A DNA stretch of 64,000 bases from Roseomonas sp. CECT 9278 (GCF_918698155.1 NZ_CAKKLX010000005.1:1-64000); one strand, 5' to 3'. Counted from the stretch's first letter, positions 27,148-36,095 are shown. Translations and numbers: made by a program. The notes: generated by a model not told the origin, from the letters alone.

Positions 27148-27208
27148 CGCCAGGGGCGGGCTGGCGCCATCGCGTCGGGCCTGCCAGCCGCCCCATTCGG
27201 CGCAAGCG

Positions 27209-28936
27209 TCAGTAGATGTCGGGCTCCGGCGTTGGCAGCGTGCCTTCCAGGAAGCGCAGGTCGCAGCCCTCGTCGGCCTGGGTTACGTTGTCGAGATACA
27301 GCGACGTCCAGCCGCGCCCGTACCGGCGTACCGGCGGGGTCCAGGCGGCGCGGCGGCGCGCCATCTCGGCATCGTCGACCAGCAGGTCGAGCCGCCGGCC
27401 CGCGACATCCAGCCGGATCAGGTCGCCGTCGCGCACGAAGGCGAGCGGCCCGCCAACATGCGATTCCGGCGCCACATGCAGCACGCAGGTGCCATAGGAG
27501 GTGCCGGACATGCGCGCATCCGACAGCCGCACCATGTCGCGCACGCCCTGCTTCAACAGCTTCTGCGGCAGCGGCAGCATGCCCCATTCCGGCATGCCCG
27601 GCCCGCCCTGCGGCCCGGCCTGCTTCAGCACCAGGACGGAATCCGCCGTCACATCGAGGTCGGGATCGTCGAGCCGCTTCTTAAGATCCGCATAGTTCTC
27701 GAACACCACGGCGGGGCCGGTGTGCTGCAACAGCCGCTGTTCCGCCGCGCTGGTCTTGATGACCGCGCCCTGCGGCGCGAGCGACCCCTTCAGCACCGCC
27801 AGCCCGCCCTCTACCTGCAAGGGCTTGTCGAGCGGCAGGATGATGCTGTCGTCAAACACCTCGGCGCCGGCGATGTTCTCGCCCATCGTGTGGCCGGTGA
27901 CGGTGCGCGCCGACAGGTCCAGATAGTCGCGGATGCGGTTGAGGAAGGCCCGCGCGCCGCCGGCGTAGAAGAAGTCCTCCATCAGGTATTCGCCGGCGTT
28001 CGGGCGCAGGTTCGCCACCAGCGGCACGCGGCGCGACAGCGCGTCGAAGCGTTCCAGGTCCAGCATCACGCCCGCACGACGCGCCATCGCGATCAGATGC
28101 GGGATGGCGTTGGTGGAGCCGCCGAAGGCCATGGTCGCGGTGACGGCATTGTCCACGCTGCCCTGGGTGATCAGCGACTGCGGCGTGGCGTCCTCCCACA
28201 CCATCTCGACGATGCGCTTGCCGGTTTCCGTCGCCATGCGGGGATGCGCGGAATCGGCCGCGGGGATCGACGACGCGCCGGGCAGCGTGAAGCCCAGCGC
28301 CTCGACCGCGAGCATCATCGTCGCCGCCGTGCCGGCGGTCATGCAGGTGCCGAAGGACCGCGCGATGCCGCCCTCCATGTCCTTCCACTGCGCCTGGGTG
28401 ATGTTCCCAGCGCGCAATTCCGCATGGTACTTCCACACATCGGAACCCGAGCCCAGCGTCTTGCCGCGCCAATTGCCGCGCAGCATCGGCCCCGCCGGCA
28501 CCATGATGGACGGCAGGCCGGAGCTGATCGCGCCCATCATCAGCCCAGGCGGCGTCTTGTCGCACCCACCCAGCAGCACCAGGCCGTCGCAGGGGTGGCT
28601 GCGTGCGAGTTCCTCCGTCTCCATCGCCAGCAGGTTGCGATAGAGCATGCTGGTGGGCTTCTGGTACTGCTCGGTCACCGGATGCGCGGGCAGTTCCACG
28701 GGGAAGCCACCCGCCTGCCAGACACCGCGCTTCACTTCCTCCGCCCGCGTGCGGAAATGAAAGTGGCAGGGCGACAATTCCGACCAGGTGTTGATGATGC
28801 CGATCACCGGCTTGCCGCGGAAATCGCTTTCGGAATACCCCGCCTGCAGCATGCGCGAGCGGTGGCCGAAGGCGCGGATGTCGTCCACGCCGAACCAGCG
28901 GTGGCTGCGCAGGTCTTCCGGGCGCTTGCGGGTCAT
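27209..28936 (-). CDS. IlvD/Edd family sugar-acid dehydratase (L-arabinonate dehydratase-like)
   Basis: A 575-residue iron-sulphur dehydratase. The three cluster cysteines of the family are visible at Cys57 (SELSPCH), Cys125 (LLGGCDKTPPG) and Cys198 (GTCMTAGTA). The serine motif is in LSDARMSGTSYGTCVLHVAPE. Compared with IlvD proper, the sequence (QKPTSMLYRNLLAMETEELARSHP) fits the sugar-acid subgroup that dehydrates L-arabinonate, D-xylonate or similar acids to 2-keto-3-deoxy acids. GGAGG precedes the ATG. It diverges from a GntR gene with a palindrome between them. A companion DapA-family gene supports a non-phosphorylative sugar-acid pathway. Confidence 0.88.
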   Translation of the reverse strand: MTRKRPEDLRSHRWFGVDDIRAFGHRSRMLQAGYSESDFRGKPVIGIINTWSELSPCHFHFRTRAEEVKRGVWQAGGFPVELPAHPVTEQYQKPTSMLYRNLLAMETEELARSHPCDGLVLLGGCDKTPPGLMMGAISSGLPSIMVPAGPMLRGNWRGKTLGSGSDVWKYHAELRAGNITQAQWKDMEGGIARSFGTCMTAGTAATMMLAVEALGFTLPGASSIPAADSAHPRMATETGKRIVEMVWEDATPQSLITQGSVDNAVTATMAFGGSTNAIPHLIAMARRAGVMLDLERFDALSRRVPLVANLRPNAGEYLMEDFFYAGGARAFLNRIRDYLDLSARTVTGHTMGENIAGAEVFDDSIILPLDKPLQVEGGLAVLKGSLAPQGAVIKTSAAEQRLLQHTGPAVVFENYADLKKRLDDPDLDVTADSVLVLKQAGPQGGPGMPEWGMLPLPQKLLKQGVRDMVRLSDARMSGTSYGTCVLHVAPESHVGGPLAFVRDGDLIRLDVAGRRLDLLVDDAEMARRRAAWTPPVRRYGRGWTSLYLDNVTQADEGCDLRFLEGTLPTPEPDIY

Positions 28937-28969
28937 GGGCGGTTCCTCCGTGCTTCACGCCAAGGCTGC

Positions 28970-28987
28970 CAACTGCTATGGCAGTTG
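28970..28987. promoter_or_regulatory. Perfect palindrome, likely GntR operator
   Basis: CAACTGC-TATG-GCAGTTG is a perfect 7-bp inverted repeat with a 4-bp spacer. It lies between the divergent dehydratase and GntR start codons and ends 3 bp before the GntR ATG. A copy of its core occurs before the TRAP genes. Position and symmetry fit a site for the adjacent FCD-type GntR regulator, giving autoregulation and control of the dehydratase. Confidence 0.72.
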
Positions 28988-28990
28988 TCC

Positions 28991-29704
28991 ATGGCCGCTG
29001 CGAAGACAGCCCTCGGGAGGATCACGCCACTGGCCGAGGAGGACACGCTCTCCCTCGGCGAGCGTGCCTATCGCCGCCTGCGCGAAGGCATCGTGCAGGG
29101 GCTGATCCCGGCCGGACGCAAGGTGTCCGAACGCAGCCTGGCGGTCCAGCTCGGCATTTCCGCGCAGCCGGTGCGCGAGGCGCTGCGCCGCCTCGAACAG
29201 GATGGCATGGTGGTGACGCATCCGCGCCGCGGCACCGTGGTGGCCGAGATGGGGCCAGCGCAGCTCGGTGAGCTCGGGCGTATCCGCGCGGCGCTGGAAG
29301 GTGTCGCGGCCGCGCTGGCGGCGGAGCGCATGGGGGCGGGCGAGATCGCCGCGCTGGGTGCGATTCTCGCGCGCATGAAGGACGGCACCGCGGCCGCCGA
29401 CCACGACGCTCTCGATGAGGCGAACGAGGAACTCCACGCGCTGATCCATCGCGCGACGGGCAACCTGTTCCTGATCCGCTCGCTGGGGTCGCTGCGCGCC
29501 TATGACAATCTCGGCCGGCACCGCGCCGTCGGCAGCCAGCCGCGCGACCTGCCCAAGGCGCTGGCCGAGCACCGCGGCATCGTCACCGCGCTGCGCCGGC
29601 GCGACCCCGCACTGGCCGAGGCGCGGATGCGCGGGCACATCATCCGCTCGCTGATCACGAATGGCGTGCTGCCGCCGCCGCCGAAAGGAAAGCCCCGTCC
29701 ATGA
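28991..29704 (+). CDS. GntR family (FadR/FCD subfamily) regulator
   Basis: A 237-residue regulator. The winged helix (LGERAYRRLREGIVQGLIPAGRKVSERSLAVQLGISAQPVREALRRLEQDGMVVTHPRRGTVVAEM) is followed by an all-helical FCD ligand domain (RIRAALEGVAAALAAERM, then ALDEANEELHALIHRATGN and LAEHRGIVTALRRRDPALAEARMRGHI), whose histidines and acidic residues usually bind a metal and a carboxylate effector. Its stop overlaps the DapA-family gene. It probably senses the sugar acid and controls the surrounding locus through the palindromes at 28970 and about 30650. Confidence 0.92.
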   Translation: MAAAKTALGRITPLAEEDTLSLGERAYRRLREGIVQGLIPAGRKVSERSLAVQLGISAQPVREALRRLEQDGMVVTHPRRGTVVAEMGPAQLGELGRIRAALEGVAAALAAERMGAGEIAALGAILARMKDGTAAADHDALDEANEELHALIHRATGNLFLIRSLGSLRAYDNLGRHRAVGSQPRDLPKALAEHRGIVTALRRRDPALAEARMRGHIIRSLITNGVLPPPPKGKPRP

Positions 29705-30600
29705 CGCTCGCAGACGCATTGTCTGGCATCTCCGGCATCCTGGTCACGCCCTTCGACAGCGACGACGCCATCCAGCCCGCGCGACTCGCCCCCATCGTCG
29801 CGCGCTGCGCGGCGGCCGGCGTCGATGCGCTGACGGTCAACGGCAACACATCCGAATTCTACGGCCTGACCTTCGCCGAGGCCGAGCGCATGCAGGCCGA
29901 GGTGCCGGCCATCGTCGCCGGCCGCGCGCGCGTGGTCGCCGGCATCGGGCGCAGCGTGATCGAGGCGGTGCGCCTCGCTGTCCGCGCCAAGGCCGACGGT
30001 GCTGACGCCGTCATGGTCCACCAGCCGCCCGACCCCTTCGCCAGCCCGCGCGGCATCGCCGACTACGTCCGCCGCGTGGGCGAGGCGGCCGGGCTGCCGG
30101 TGGTGCTGTACCTGCGCAACAGCGGCATCGGCGATGCCGCCGTCGCGGCACTGGCGGCACTGCCCGGCGTGGTCGCGGTGAAATGGGCCAGCACCGACCT
30201 GATGGCCCTGGCCCGCGCGATGCGCGCCGCGCCTGGCATCCGCTTCGTCTGCGGCCTGGCGGAACCTTGGGCGCCGCCGATGACCGCCCTGGGCGCGCAG
30301 GGCTTCACCTCGGGCCTGATCAATGTCGCGCCGGCGCGCTCGGTCGCCATCCTGCGCGCGCTGCGCGCCGGCGACATGCCACGCGCCACTGCGCTGATCG
30401 CCGGGATCGAGGCCTTCGAAAAGCTGCGCGCCGAGGAGCAGAACGGCGCCAATGTGTCGATCGTCAAGGCGGCGCTGGCGCTGATGGGCGACGATGTCGG
30501 CCCGGCCCGCCCGCCCGCCGCCTGGCCGGTCGCGCCCGAATCGCTGGCGAAGCTGAAGGACCTGGTGGCCGGCTGGCAGACGGCCCGGGCGGCGGCCTGA
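29701..30600 (+). CDS. DapA/NAL superfamily dehydratase or aldolase
   Basis: A 299-residue class I lyase. The Schiff-base lysine is in VVAVKWAS (Lys161) and the catalytic tyrosine in VVLYLRNSG (Tyr137). NGNTSEFYGLTFAE replaces the GTTGE-type loop of DapA, as in enzymes acting on sugar acids. Given the adjacent dehydratase and uronate dehydrogenase-like genes, likely activities are 2-keto-3-deoxy-L-arabinonate dehydratase or 5-dehydro-4-deoxyglucarate dehydratase, leading to 2-ketoglutarate semialdehyde. It begins in an ATGA overlap with GntR and is not lysine biosynthetic by context. Confidence 0.85.
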   Translation: MTLADALSGISGILVTPFDSDDAIQPARLAPIVARCAAAGVDALTVNGNTSEFYGLTFAEAERMQAEVPAIVAGRARVVAGIGRSVIEAVRLAVRAKADGADAVMVHQPPDPFASPRGIADYVRRVGEAAGLPVVLYLRNSGIGDAAVAALAALPGVVAVKWASTDLMALARAMRAAPGIRFVCGLAEPWAPPMTALGAQGFTSGLINVAPARSVAILRALRAGDMPRATALIAGIEAFEKLRAEEQNGANVSIVKAALALMGDDVGPARPPAAWPVAPESLAKLKDLVAGWQTARAAA

Positions 30601-30649
30601 ACCGATCGGTTACCGAAGTTGACGGCACGGCGCCTGCCGCGCCAGACTG

Positions 30650-30669
30650 CTATCTGCTATTGCAGTTCA
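30650..30669. promoter_or_regulatory. Second copy of the GntR-type palindrome core
   Basis: CTGC-TATT-GCAG at 30654-30665, followed by TT, matches the core of the palindrome at 28970-28987 with the same 4-bp spacer. An overlapping direct copy (ACTGCTAT) lies just to its left. It sits 54 bp before the TRAP receptor ATG, in the gap after the DapA-family gene, and so probably controls a separate transporter promoter. Confidence 0.6.
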
Positions 30670-30718
30670 ACGAATCCGAGGGGCGGCCCGACCGCCCCCG
30701 CGTCCCGAGGAGACCTCC

Positions 30719-31720
30719 ATGACCCCGACCCCCCGGCGGCCTCGCCGCGCCCTGTTCGCCGCTGTCGCTGCCGCCGCCCTCGGCGTGCTCGGCCTCGGCG
30801 CCACACCCGCCGCCGCGCAGGAATGGCGCGGCTGGAACATCCATGCCGCCGACTATCCGAACGGCATCGGCATGGATGCCTTCACGCGCCTGGTCGCGGA
30901 ACGCACCAACAACCGCATCCGCATGCGGACCTTCCATTCGGCGCAGCTCGGCCAGCAGGACGAGGCGATCCAGCAGATGCGCCTGGGCACCATCGACTTC
31001 GCCAATTTCAACTTGTCGCCCTTCAACAACCTGGCGCCGTCGACCAATGTGGTCACGCTGCCCTTCCTGTTCCGCAACGTGGCGCACATGCAGGCCGCGA
31101 TCGACGGCCCGGCGGGCGAGGCGATCGCGCGCGACCTGGAAGGCATCGGCATCATCGCGCTGTCCTGGTACGACGCCGGCGCGCGCAGCATCTACACCAC
31201 GCGCCCGGTCCGCACGCCGGCCGACCTGCGCGGCATGAAGATCCGCGTGCAGACCTCCGACCTGTGGATCGACCTGATGCGCGCGCTGGGCGCCAACCCG
31301 ACGCCGCTGCCCTTCGGCGAGGTCTTCACCTCGCTGCAGTCCGGCGTGATCGACGGGGCGGAGAACAACTGGCCGTCCTATGAATCGACCCGCCACTTCG
31401 AAGTGGCGCGCTTCTACAGCACGACGGAACATTCCAACGTGCCGGAGGTGCTCGCCGTCTCCCGCCAGCGCTGGCAGCGGCTGAACGAGGCCGATCGCGC
31501 CATCCTGCGCGACGCCGCCCGCGAATCCGCCGCCATCCAGCGCCGGTCCTGGGCCGAGCGCGAGACGGTCAGCCGCCAGCGCGTGGTGGCCGCCGGCGTG
31601 ACGGTCATCGAGATCGCCGACCGCACGCCGTGGTCGGCGCTCATGGAACCGGTCTATGCCAAGTATGCGGCGGATGCGCGGCTGGCGGCGCTGGTCCGCC
31701 AGATCCGGGCGATGCCGTGA
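30719..31720 (+). CDS. TRAP transporter substrate-binding protein (DctP family)
   Basis: A 333-residue periplasmic receptor with a signal peptide (RRALFAAVAAAALGVLGLGATPAAAQ). It has typical DctP text: FHSAQLGQQDEAIQQMRLGTIDFANFN, SIYTTRPVRTPADLRGMKIRV and LPFGEVFTSLQSGVIDGAENNW. The conserved arginine in GMKIRVQ normally binds the substrate carboxylate. It captures an organic or sugar acid for the permease encoded next. The stop overlaps the GTG of dctQ. Confidence 0.93.
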   Translation: MTPTPRRPRRALFAAVAAAALGVLGLGATPAAAQEWRGWNIHAADYPNGIGMDAFTRLVAERTNNRIRMRTFHSAQLGQQDEAIQQMRLGTIDFANFNLSPFNNLAPSTNVVTLPFLFRNVAHMQAAIDGPAGEAIARDLEGIGIIALSWYDAGARSIYTTRPVRTPADLRGMKIRVQTSDLWIDLMRALGANPTPLPFGEVFTSLQSGVIDGAENNWPSYESTRHFEVARFYSTTEHSNVPEVLAVSRQRWQRLNEADRAILRDAARESAAIQRRSWAERETVSRQRVVAAGVTVIEIADRTPWSALMEPVYAKYAADARLAALVRQIRAMP

Positions 31721-32232
31721 AGGCCTTCTCCCGCGCGCTCGATGCGCTGTCGGCGGTGACGGTGGGGTTGGCGGGCATCGCGCTCGTCGGCCTCATTGCC
31801 ATGATGGGGTGGCTGGTCTTCGGCCGCTATGTGCTGAACGACACGCCGACCTGGATCGAACGGGCGGCGACGCTCGCGATCCTGGCCATCGCCATGCCGG
31901 TCGCCGCCGTCGGCGTGCGGGAACGCTTCCACCTGTCTGTGCTCGGCATCCGGGAGATGCTTCCGCCTGGTCCGCAGCGCTGGATCGCGGTGGGCTGCGA
32001 TGCGCTGATGGGGCTGTTCGGCGCGGGCATGGCCTGGTGGTCGTGGGAGCTGGTGGGCACGGTTGCCAATTTCCGCATCCCCCTGCTGGGCATCAGCCAG
32101 GGCTGGACCTATGCCCCGATGGTGCTGGGCGGCGCGCTGATGGTGCTGTTCGCCATCGAGCAGGTGCTCAAGGACGCGCTCTCGGCCGACGCGCCCGAGA
32201 AGCGCGGCGTCGCAGCGGCTTTCCTGGACTGA
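31717..32232 (+). CDS. TRAP transporter small permease (DctQ family)
   Basis: A 171-residue protein with four predicted membrane helices (about 14-35, 47-66, 88-110 and 128-150). It contains the family text FGRYVLNDTPTWIERAATLAILAIA and GVRERFHLSV. It begins with GTG in a GTGA overlap with dctP and is followed 6 nt later by dctM. It associates with the large permease. Confidence 0.92.
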   Translation: MKAFSRALDALSAVTVGLAGIALVGLIAMMGWLVFGRYVLNDTPTWIERAATLAILAIAMPVAAVGVRERFHLSVLGIREMLPPGPQRWIAVGCDALMGLFGAGMAWWSWELVGTVANFRIPLLGISQGWTYAPMVLGGALMVLFAIEQVLKDALSADAPEKRGVAAAFLD

Positions 32233-32238
32233 CACGAC

Positions 32239-33537
32239 ATGGAATTCGGATTGCTGCTGATCTTCGTGGTCTTCGGCACGCTGGTCGTGGCCGGCGTCCC
32301 GGTGGCCTTCTGCCTGGGAATCGCCGCCGCGACCGGCTTCATCTACGAGGGGCTGAACCCCGCCGTGGTGTTCCAGCAGATGGCGTCGGGCATGAGCATC
32401 TTCGCCCTGCTGGCGATCCCGTTCTTCATCTTCGCCGGCGAGATCATGCTGCATGGCGGCATCGCGCGGCGGCTGGTCGCGCTGGCCAGTGCGGCTGTGG
32501 GCTGGATGCGCGGCGGGCTCGGCATGGTGGATGTCTCCACCTCGATGCTGTTCGGCGGCATCTCGGGCAGTGCGGTGGCGGATACCTCGGCGACCGGCAC
32601 CATCCTGATCCCGGCCATGAAGGCCAAGGGCTACGGGGTGGACTATGCGGTGTCGCTGACCGTCACGTCGTCGATCGCCGGCATCCTGATCCCGCCCAGC
32701 CACAACATGATCCTGTATTCCCTGGCGGCGGGCGGCGGCATTTCCGTCAGCGCGCTGTTCATCGCCGGCATCGTGCCGGGCATCGTGATGTGCCTCAGCC
32801 TCGCGCTCGCGGCCTATGTCATGGCGGTGCGGCGGGGCTATCCGGCGGATGGCTGGAAGGGGTTCGGCCACCTGCTGTGGGCCTTCATCGATGCGCTGCC
32901 GGGGCTACTGACGGCGGTGATCATCCTGGGTGGCGTGCTGTCGGGCATCTTCACCGTGACCGAGAGCGCGGCCTTCGGCGCCATCTGGGCGCTGGCGGTG
33001 ACGCTGCTGGTCTATCGCGCGCTGTCCTGGAAGGACTTCGTCATCGCGGTGCGGGCGAGCGTGCGCACGACCTCGGTGGTCTTCCTGCTGGTCGGCACCG
33101 CGACCGCCTTCGCCTGGCTGCTGGCGATGTACCGCCTGCCCGACATCCTGACGGAAGGCATGCTGTCCATCAGCAGCAATCCCATCGTCATCATGCTGAT
33201 GATCAATGTCTGCCTGCTGTTGCTGGGCTGCGTGATGGACATGGCGGCGCTGATCCTGATCACCACGCCGATCTTCCTGCCGGTGGTGGTCGCCATCGGC
33301 GTCGACCCGGTGCAGTTCGGCATGGTGATGATGATGAACCTGGGCCTGGGGCTGACCACGCCACCGGTCGGCGCGGTGCTGTTCGTCGGCTGCGCCATCG
33401 GGCAGATCCGCATCGAGGACGTGCTGCGCACCATCTGGCCCTTCTGGGGCGCGATCCTGCTCGCGCTGATGCTCACCACCTATTGGCCGGCGATGTCGCT
33501 GACGCTGCCGCGCCTGCTGCTCGGCTATGGAGCCTGA
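32239..33537 (+). CDS. TRAP transporter large permease (DctM family)
   Basis: A 432-residue permease with about 11-12 membrane segments and the DctM signature stretches IPFFIFAGEIMLHGGIARRL, GGISGSAVADTSATGTILIPAM, SSIAGILIPPSHNMILY and MNLGLGLTTPPVGAVLFVGCAIG. It carries the sodium-coupled transport path. It completes a DctPQM system embedded in the sugar-acid locus, so the substrate is probably an aldonate, uronate or aldarate. Confidence 0.94.
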   Translation: MEFGLLLIFVVFGTLVVAGVPVAFCLGIAAATGFIYEGLNPAVVFQQMASGMSIFALLAIPFFIFAGEIMLHGGIARRLVALASAAVGWMRGGLGMVDVSTSMLFGGISGSAVADTSATGTILIPAMKAKGYGVDYAVSLTVTSSIAGILIPPSHNMILYSLAAGGGISVSALFIAGIVPGIVMCLSLALAAYVMAVRRGYPADGWKGFGHLLWAFIDALPGLLTAVIILGGVLSGIFTVTESAAFGAIWALAVTLLVYRALSWKDFVIAVRASVRTTSVVFLLVGTATAFAWLLAMYRLPDILTEGMLSISSNPIVIMLMINVCLLLLGCVMDMAALILITTPIFLPVVVAIGVDPVQFGMVMMMNLGLGLTTPPVGAVLFVGCAIGQIRIEDVLRTIWPFWGAILLALMLTTYWPAMSLTLPRLLLGYGA

Positions 33538-33538
33538 C

Positions 33539-34381
33539 ATGACCGCACCATCGAAGCCCGTCCTGCTGACCGGCGCCTCGGGCAATCTCGGCCGGCACCT
33601 GGCGGCGGCGCTCGGCGCGCAGGGCTGGACCCTGCGCCTGACCGACATCACGCCCTTTCCGGACCCGCTGCCGCCCGGCGCCTCCTTCGTGAAGGCGGAT
33701 CTGAACGAGGGCCTGGCCCTGGTGCGCCAGGCGGAGGGCTGCGGCGCCATCCTGCATTTCGGCGGCGTGTCGGTGGAACGGCCCTTCGAGGAGGTCCTCG
33801 GCCCCAACCTGCGCGGCCTGTACCATGTGTACGAGGCGGCACGGCGCGAGGGCGCGCGCGTGGTCTTCGCCAGTTCCAACCATTCGATCGGCTTCCACGA
33901 ACGCCCGGCCGGCAACAACGAACGCCTGGATGCGGATTGCGCCTTCCGCCCTGACGGCTACTACGGGCTGTCCAAGGCCTATGGCGAATTGATGGGCCGG
34001 ATGTACTGGGACAAGCACGGGGTCGAGAACGTCAACCTGCGCATCGGCTCCTGCTTCCCGAAGCCGATCGACCGCCGGATGCTGTCCACCTGGCTGTCCT
34101 TCGGCGACCTGACGCGGCTGGTGGAACGCTGCGTCCTGGCCCCGCGCGCCGGGCACGTCGTGATCTGGGCCTGTTCCGACAACCCGGCTTCCTACTGGGG
34201 CCGCGACCATCGCGAGCGCATCGGGTGGGCGCCGCAGGATTCCGCCGAGCCCTGGCGCCCCGAGGTAGGCTCCATCACCGCCGACCCGGTGACCGAGCGC
34301 TACCAGGGCGGCGGCTATACCGCGATCGAATATTCGCGCGCGAAGCCCTCGCCGAAGGACGCCTTCTCACTCGACGACTGA
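33539..34381 (+). CDS. NAD-dependent epimerase/dehydratase family, uronate dehydrogenase-like
   Basis: A 280-residue short-chain dehydrogenase. The cofactor motif is LLTGASGNLGRHLAAAL (TGxxGxxG) and the catalytic pair is Tyr142-x3-Lys146 (YGLSKAYGE), with VFASSNHSIGFH supplying the serine. LHFGGVSVERPFEEVLGPNLRGLYHVYEAARREGARVVFASSNHSIG strongly recalls uronate dehydrogenase, which oxidises galacturonate or glucuronate to the aldarolactone. It starts 1 nt after dctM; an in-frame ATG 12 nt earlier is less likely. Its end overlaps the convergent GNAT gene by 15 bp. Confidence 0.83.
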   Translation: MTAPSKPVLLTGASGNLGRHLAAALGAQGWTLRLTDITPFPDPLPPGASFVKADLNEGLALVRQAEGCGAILHFGGVSVERPFEEVLGPNLRGLYHVYEAARREGARVVFASSNHSIGFHERPAGNNERLDADCAFRPDGYYGLSKAYGELMGRMYWDKHGVENVNLRIGSCFPKPIDRRMLSTWLSFGDLTRLVERCVLAPRAGHVVIWACSDNPASYWGRDHRERIGWAPQDSAEPWRPEVGSITADPVTERYQGGGYTAIEYSRAKPSPKDAFSLDD

Positions 34382-34882
34382 CACGCCGCAGGCGCGCAGC
34401 AGCACCCGCGCATCGTCCCAGGCGATGCGCCGGTAGCGGGTGGGCGCGCCGTGAAGCACGGCGTCATGCGGTTGCGCCGCGACACCACCCAGGCGCTCGT
34501 AGAAGCGCAGCGCGCCATCATTGCCGTCGATGATCGTCAAGGCGACGCGTGGCGCGCCGACCGCCGCGACGGCGCGGCCCAGCAGCGCGCGGCCCAGGCC
34601 ACCGCCGCGCAGCCCGGGCCGCAGATGCAGGTTGTCGACATAGGCCTCGCTGCCATCCAGCCAGGTGGCGCAGAAGCCGCGCAGCCCGTCATCGTCCTCC
34701 GCCAGCAGCACGATGCCCGGGCGCGGTGCGGCGAAGTGTTCGCGCCAGAACGCACGATGCAGCGCCGGCAGGCGGTCGCGCAGCAAGTCCGCCGGCAGCA
34801 GCGCGGCATAGGATTGCCGCCAGGACTCCGTCAGCAGGTCGGCGACGGCATCGGCATCCGCCGCCGTCGCCGCCCGGAACAT
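34367..34882 (-). CDS. GNAT family N-acetyltransferase
   Basis: A 171-residue acyltransferase beginning MFRAATAADADAVADLLTESWRQSYAALLP. The acetyl-CoA loop lies in VDNLHLRPGLRGGGLGRALLGRAV, followed by LTIIDGNDGALRFYERLGG. The ATG overlaps the stop of ilvE (ATGA), so it is co-transcribed with the aminotransferase. The substrate is unknown; an unrelated passenger role is as likely as one in branched-chain metabolism. Confidence 0.85.
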   Translation of the reverse strand: MFRAATAADADAVADLLTESWRQSYAALLPADLLRDRLPALHRAFWREHFAAPRPGIVLLAEDDDGLRGFCATWLDGSEAYVDNLHLRPGLRGGGLGRALLGRAVAAVGAPRVALTIIDGNDGALRFYERLGGVAAQPHDAVLHGAPTRYRRIAWDDARVLLRACGVSVVE

Positions 34883-35958
34883 CAGGCCGCCGCCGGCACG
34901 ACCGAGGTCCAATTGTGCGGATCATTGGTCCGCCCGTACTGGATGCCGACGATGGCGTCGTAGAGCTTCTGCGTCAGCTCGCCGGTCTGCCCGCCATTGA
35001 TCAGGATGTCCTCCCCCTTGTAGCCGAGCGTGCCGACCGGCGAGACCACGGCGGCGGTGCCGGTGCCCCACATCTCGGCAAGCCGGCCATGGCGGCCCGC
35101 CTCCATCACTTCCTCGATGCTGATGGCGCGTTCCGTCACCTTCAGCCCCCAGTCGCGCATCAGCTGCAGCGTCGAGGCGCGGGTCACGCCATCGAGGATG
35201 GTGCCGGCCAGCGGCGGCGTGATCACCTCGTCGCCGATGCGCAGCATGATGTTCATGGTGCCGACCTCATCGAGGAAGCGGCGCTCGACGCCGTCCAGGT
35301 ACAGCACCTGCGTGTAGCCCGCGGCCGCGGCATCGCGCTGGCCGGCCAGCGACTGCGCGTAGTTCGCCGCGGTCTTGGCCTCGCCCGTGCCGCCGCGCAC
35401 GGCGCGCACATGCGTGTCGGAGGCGAGGATCTTCACCGGCTTCACGCCTTCCTTGTAGTAGGACCCGACGGGCGAGAGGATCAGGAAGTACAGCAGGCTG
35501 TGCGCCGGATGCACGCCCAGCATCACGTCGGTCGCGATGATGGTCGGGCGCAGGTACAGCGACGTGCCCGCCTTGCGCGGCACCCAGTCGGCATCGACCC
35601 CCACCAGCGCGTCAAAGGAAGCGCGGATGATGTCGACCGGCACCTCCGGCATGCACATGATCTGGGCGGAGCGATTGAAGCGTTCGGCATGGCGTTCGGC
35701 GCGGAACAGCCGGATCTGCCCGTCATCGCCGCGGAACGCCTTGAGCCCGTCGAAGATCGCCTGGCCGTAGTGCAGCACCGATGTCGCGGGATCGAGGCTG
35801 AGCGGCCCATAGGGCTCGATCCGGGGGTTGAACCAGCCGCGCCCTTCCTCGTAGTTCATCAGGAAGATGTGGTCGGTCAGGACCTTGCCGAAGGACAGCG
35901 TATCATCGGCCGGCTTCTGCTTCGGCGCGGTGGTGCGCGTGGTGGGAAAACGGTCCAT
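34882..35958 (-). CDS. ilvE: Branched-chain amino acid aminotransferase
   Basis: A 358-residue class IV PLP aminotransferase that interconverts Val/Leu/Ile and their keto acids. The PLP lysine is in RGGTGEAKTAANYAQSL (Lys195). HYGQAIFDGLKAFRG, LYLRPTIIATD and RFLDEVGTMNIMLRI are typical of the longer bacterial/mitochondrial group. I take the ATG at 35958, preceded by a GGAAGGA ribosome site, rather than the ATG 22 codons earlier. It diverges from the MarR/response-regulator genes, an arrangement I recall as common in alphaproteobacteria. Confidence 0.95.
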   Translation of the reverse strand: MDRFPTTRTTAPKQKPADDTLSFGKVLTDHIFLMNYEEGRGWFNPRIEPYGPLSLDPATSVLHYGQAIFDGLKAFRGDDGQIRLFRAERHAERFNRSAQIMCMPEVPVDIIRASFDALVGVDADWVPRKAGTSLYLRPTIIATDVMLGVHPAHSLLYFLILSPVGSYYKEGVKPVKILASDTHVRAVRGGTGEAKTAANYAQSLAGQRDAAAAGYTQVLYLDGVERRFLDEVGTMNIMLRIGDEVITPPLAGTILDGVTRASTLQLMRDWGLKVTERAISIEEVMEAGRHGRLAEMWGTGTAAVVSPVGTLGYKGEDILINGGQTGELTQKLYDAIVGIQYGRTNDPHNWTSVVPAAA

Positions 35959-36095
35959 GCTGCGTGTCCTTCCGGTTTTCTTCTGCGTGCGGTTGGCGTG
36001 TTGGACGAAAGAATGTTGCTTCAACTGGCGCTAAGTTAGAATGACACGTCGGATCGGTCAATGATACTGACCCAAACGGAGGCCCACGCCCGAAC

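Noticed and set aside
27458-28990. Upstream extension of the GntR frame
   Set aside because: It lies antisense to the dehydratase and is Arg/His/Gln-rich; the winged helix begins soon after the ATG at 28991.
35959-36095. Operator for the MarR gene near AACTGGCGCTAAGTT (about 36024-36038)
   Set aside because: Only four paired bases on each side and no second copy; too weak to annotate.
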